A stretch of DNA of 64,000 nt, taken from contig NZ_BNBC01000007.1 in assembly GCF_014654675.1 (NCBI RefSeq), forward strand, positions 1 through 64,000, written 5' to 3'. A model generated the notes under the pieces. The model did no database searches. It was given only the letters and a program-made list of their open reading frames with translations, and was not told the DNA's origin. A program made the translations under genes and the position numbers. This DNA comes from Streptomyces spiralis. Lineage in GTDB: Bacteria; Actinomycetota; Actinomycetes; Streptomycetales; Streptomycetaceae. Below are positions 62,826 through 64,000 of this stretch, one piece after another (position 1 is the stretch's first letter; the number at the start of each line of letters is the position of its first letter).

Positions 62826-64000
62826 TCAGTCCTGCCGGGCGGGGCGGGTGCGCTGCCAGACGTATCCGACCGCCGCCAGGAACAGCGTCATCCCGCCCGT
62901 CGAGTACAGCTGCACCCGTGTGTCGGGCTGGCGGGCCATCAGGACGAAGATCGCCGCCATGCCGGCCAGGGCCACCCAGGTCAGCGCCGGGAACGCCCAC
63001 ATCCGCACGACCAGCTTCTGCGGGGCCTCCCGCTCCAGCCGACGGCGCAGCCGCAGCTGCGAGACGGCGATGAAGATCCAGACGACCAGGATCACCGCGC
63101 CGATCATGTTCAGCAGCCAGGGGAAGACGTCGTTGGGCCGCCAGTAGCTGAGCAGCACACAGACGAAGCCGAAGACGCTCGACACCAGGACGGCCGCGCG
63201 CGGAACCCCGCCGGAGACCTTCGCCAGCACCTTGGGGCCCTGGCCCCGCTCGACCAGCGAGTACGCGATGCGTGAGGAGCCGTAGATGTTGGCGTTCATC
63301 GCCGACAGCAGGGCCACCAGCACGACCACGTTCATCAGCTGCCCGGCGCCCGGGATGCCCAGGTGGTCCAGGGCGGCGACGTACGGGCCCTTCTCGACGA
63401 CCTCCGCCGAGTCCCAGGGGACCAGGGCGACGATGACGGCCATGGAGCCGACGTAGAACAGCGCGATGCGCCACATCGCGGTGCGGACCGCGCTCGCCAC
63501 CCCGCGCACGGGGTCCTGGGACTCGGCCGCCGCGATGGTGACCGTCTCCAGGCCGCCGTAGGCGAAGACGGAAGCCAGCAGGCCGATGATCAGGCCCTGA
63601 CTGCCGTGGGGGAGGAGGTCGGTGAGATTCGAGGCGCCGGGGGAGTCGGTGCCGGGCAGCACACCGGCGAGGGCAAGCACGCCCAGCACCAGGAACAGGG
63701 TGATCGCGCCGACCTTCAGCGCGGCGAACCAGAACTCGAACTCGCCGAAGTTCTTCACCGCCGCCAGGTTGGCCCCGCAGAACACCACCATGAACAGCGC
63801 CACCCACATCCACTGCGGGGTGCCCGGCAGCCAGCCGGTGACGATCTTCGCGGCGCCCATGCCCTCCAGGCCGACCGCCGTGCACAGCAGCACCCAGAAC
63901 GACCAGCCGGCCGTGAAGCCGGCCCACGGGCCGAACGCCCGCTCGGCGTGCGCGGAGAAGGAGCCCGAGGACGGATACGCGGCCGACATCTCGCCGAGCA
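62826..64000 (-). CDS. APC-family amino-acid permease, partial
   Basis: The C-terminal 391 or so residues of an amino-acid/polyamine/organocation transporter; the gene runs off the right edge of the window. The frame is open to the edge and residues there ([28 protein letters not shown], seen in parts) match the TM2-TM3 region of the amino-acid transporter group, so the ATG at 63989 is internal. About ten membrane helices are visible, for example [18 protein letters not shown] and [22 protein letters not shown]. It would be a proton-coupled amino-acid importer of the GABA/proline type; substrate unknown. Confidence 0.92.
   Translation of the reverse strand, partial: LGEMSAAYPSSGSFSAHAERAFGPWAGFTAGWSFWVLLCTAVGLEGMGAAKIVTGWLPGTPQWMWVALFMVVFCGANLAAVKNFGEFEFWFAALKVGAITLFLVLGVLALAGVLPGTDSPGASNLTDLLPHGSQGLIIGLLASVFAYGGLETVTIAAAESQDPVRGVASAVRTAMWRIALFYVGSMAVIVALVPWDSAEVVEKGPYVAALDHLGIPGAGQLMNVVVLVALLSAMNANIYGSSRIAYSLVERGQGPKVLAKVSGGVPRAAVLVSSVFGFVCVLLSYWRPNDVFPWLLNMIGAVILVVWIFIAVSQLRLRRRLEREAPQKLVVRMWAFPALTWVALAGMAAIFVLMARQPDTRVQLYSTGGMTLFLAAVGYVWQRTRPARQD

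Overview
The window is chromosomal DNA from a Streptomyces or a very close relative. It is very GC-rich, many genes start with GTG or occasionally TTG behind GGAGG-type ribosome sites, long GC-driven shadow reading frames lie opposite real genes, and the gene families fit: EttA, a PknG-type kinase, group II truncated globin, ROK-regulated sugar uptake, MalQ, two PepN copies, and a mycothiol-linked DsbA-like reductase. I recognised no tRNA, rRNA, CRISPR array, transposase or prophage. It reads as ordinary chromosome with some lineage-specific decoration.

Layout. 1-4.2 kb: a possible 39-residue membrane peptide, a HAD-family protein, then ettA, a hotdog thioesterase and an unknown protein, ending in three perfectly spaced 44-bp repeats. 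4.3-11.5 kb: a three-gene export-type ABC operon with two very large FtsX-like permeases and an ATPase carrying an AbrB-like tail. 11.7-13.3 kb: divergent truncated globin and PCMT-like methyltransferase.

13.4-24.4 kb is the centrepiece: seven co-directional genes encoding a GlnX-like membrane sensor, a GlnH-like amino-acid-binding protein, an unknown coiled-coil protein, a PknG-type kinase, a PP2C phosphatase, a VWA protein and an FHA protein. In Mycobacterium the first two types and PknG form an aspartate/glutamate-sensing relay. Here the relay appears to come with its own phosphatase and phosphothreonine reader. Kinase, phosphatase and FHA protein each carry two Cys4 zinc ribbons.

24.6-31.4 kb: a sugar-utilisation operon (ROK repressor, binding protein, two permeases, GH4 6-phospho-glycosidase, BadF-type sugar kinase) with a palindromic operator. 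31.5-36.4 kb: MscS channel, HNH nuclease, and a PadR-controlled ABC exporter with tightly overlapping genes. 36.5-42.8 kb: a secreted GH84 enzyme, a repetitive acidic small protein, MalQ and a small membrane protein. 43-45.2 kb: divergent tetR and FAD monooxygenase around an array of 14-bp-phased palindromes. 45.3-51.2 kb: PepN, DUF1203, aspartate-semialdehyde dehydrogenase, an ECF sigma factor and its membrane partner. 51.3-64 kb: a secreted subtilase, a CGNR regulator, VOC, PNPOx-like and NUDIX genes, an AbiEi-like protein, a second PepN, a DsbA-like reductase, a small zinc-ribbon protein, a decayed sodF fragment and the start of an APC permease cut by the window end.

A further feature is a set of short interspersed repeats. 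Two families were seen with two copies each, and three of the four copies lie in frame inside protein-coding genes (VWA protein, FAD monooxygenase, second PepN).
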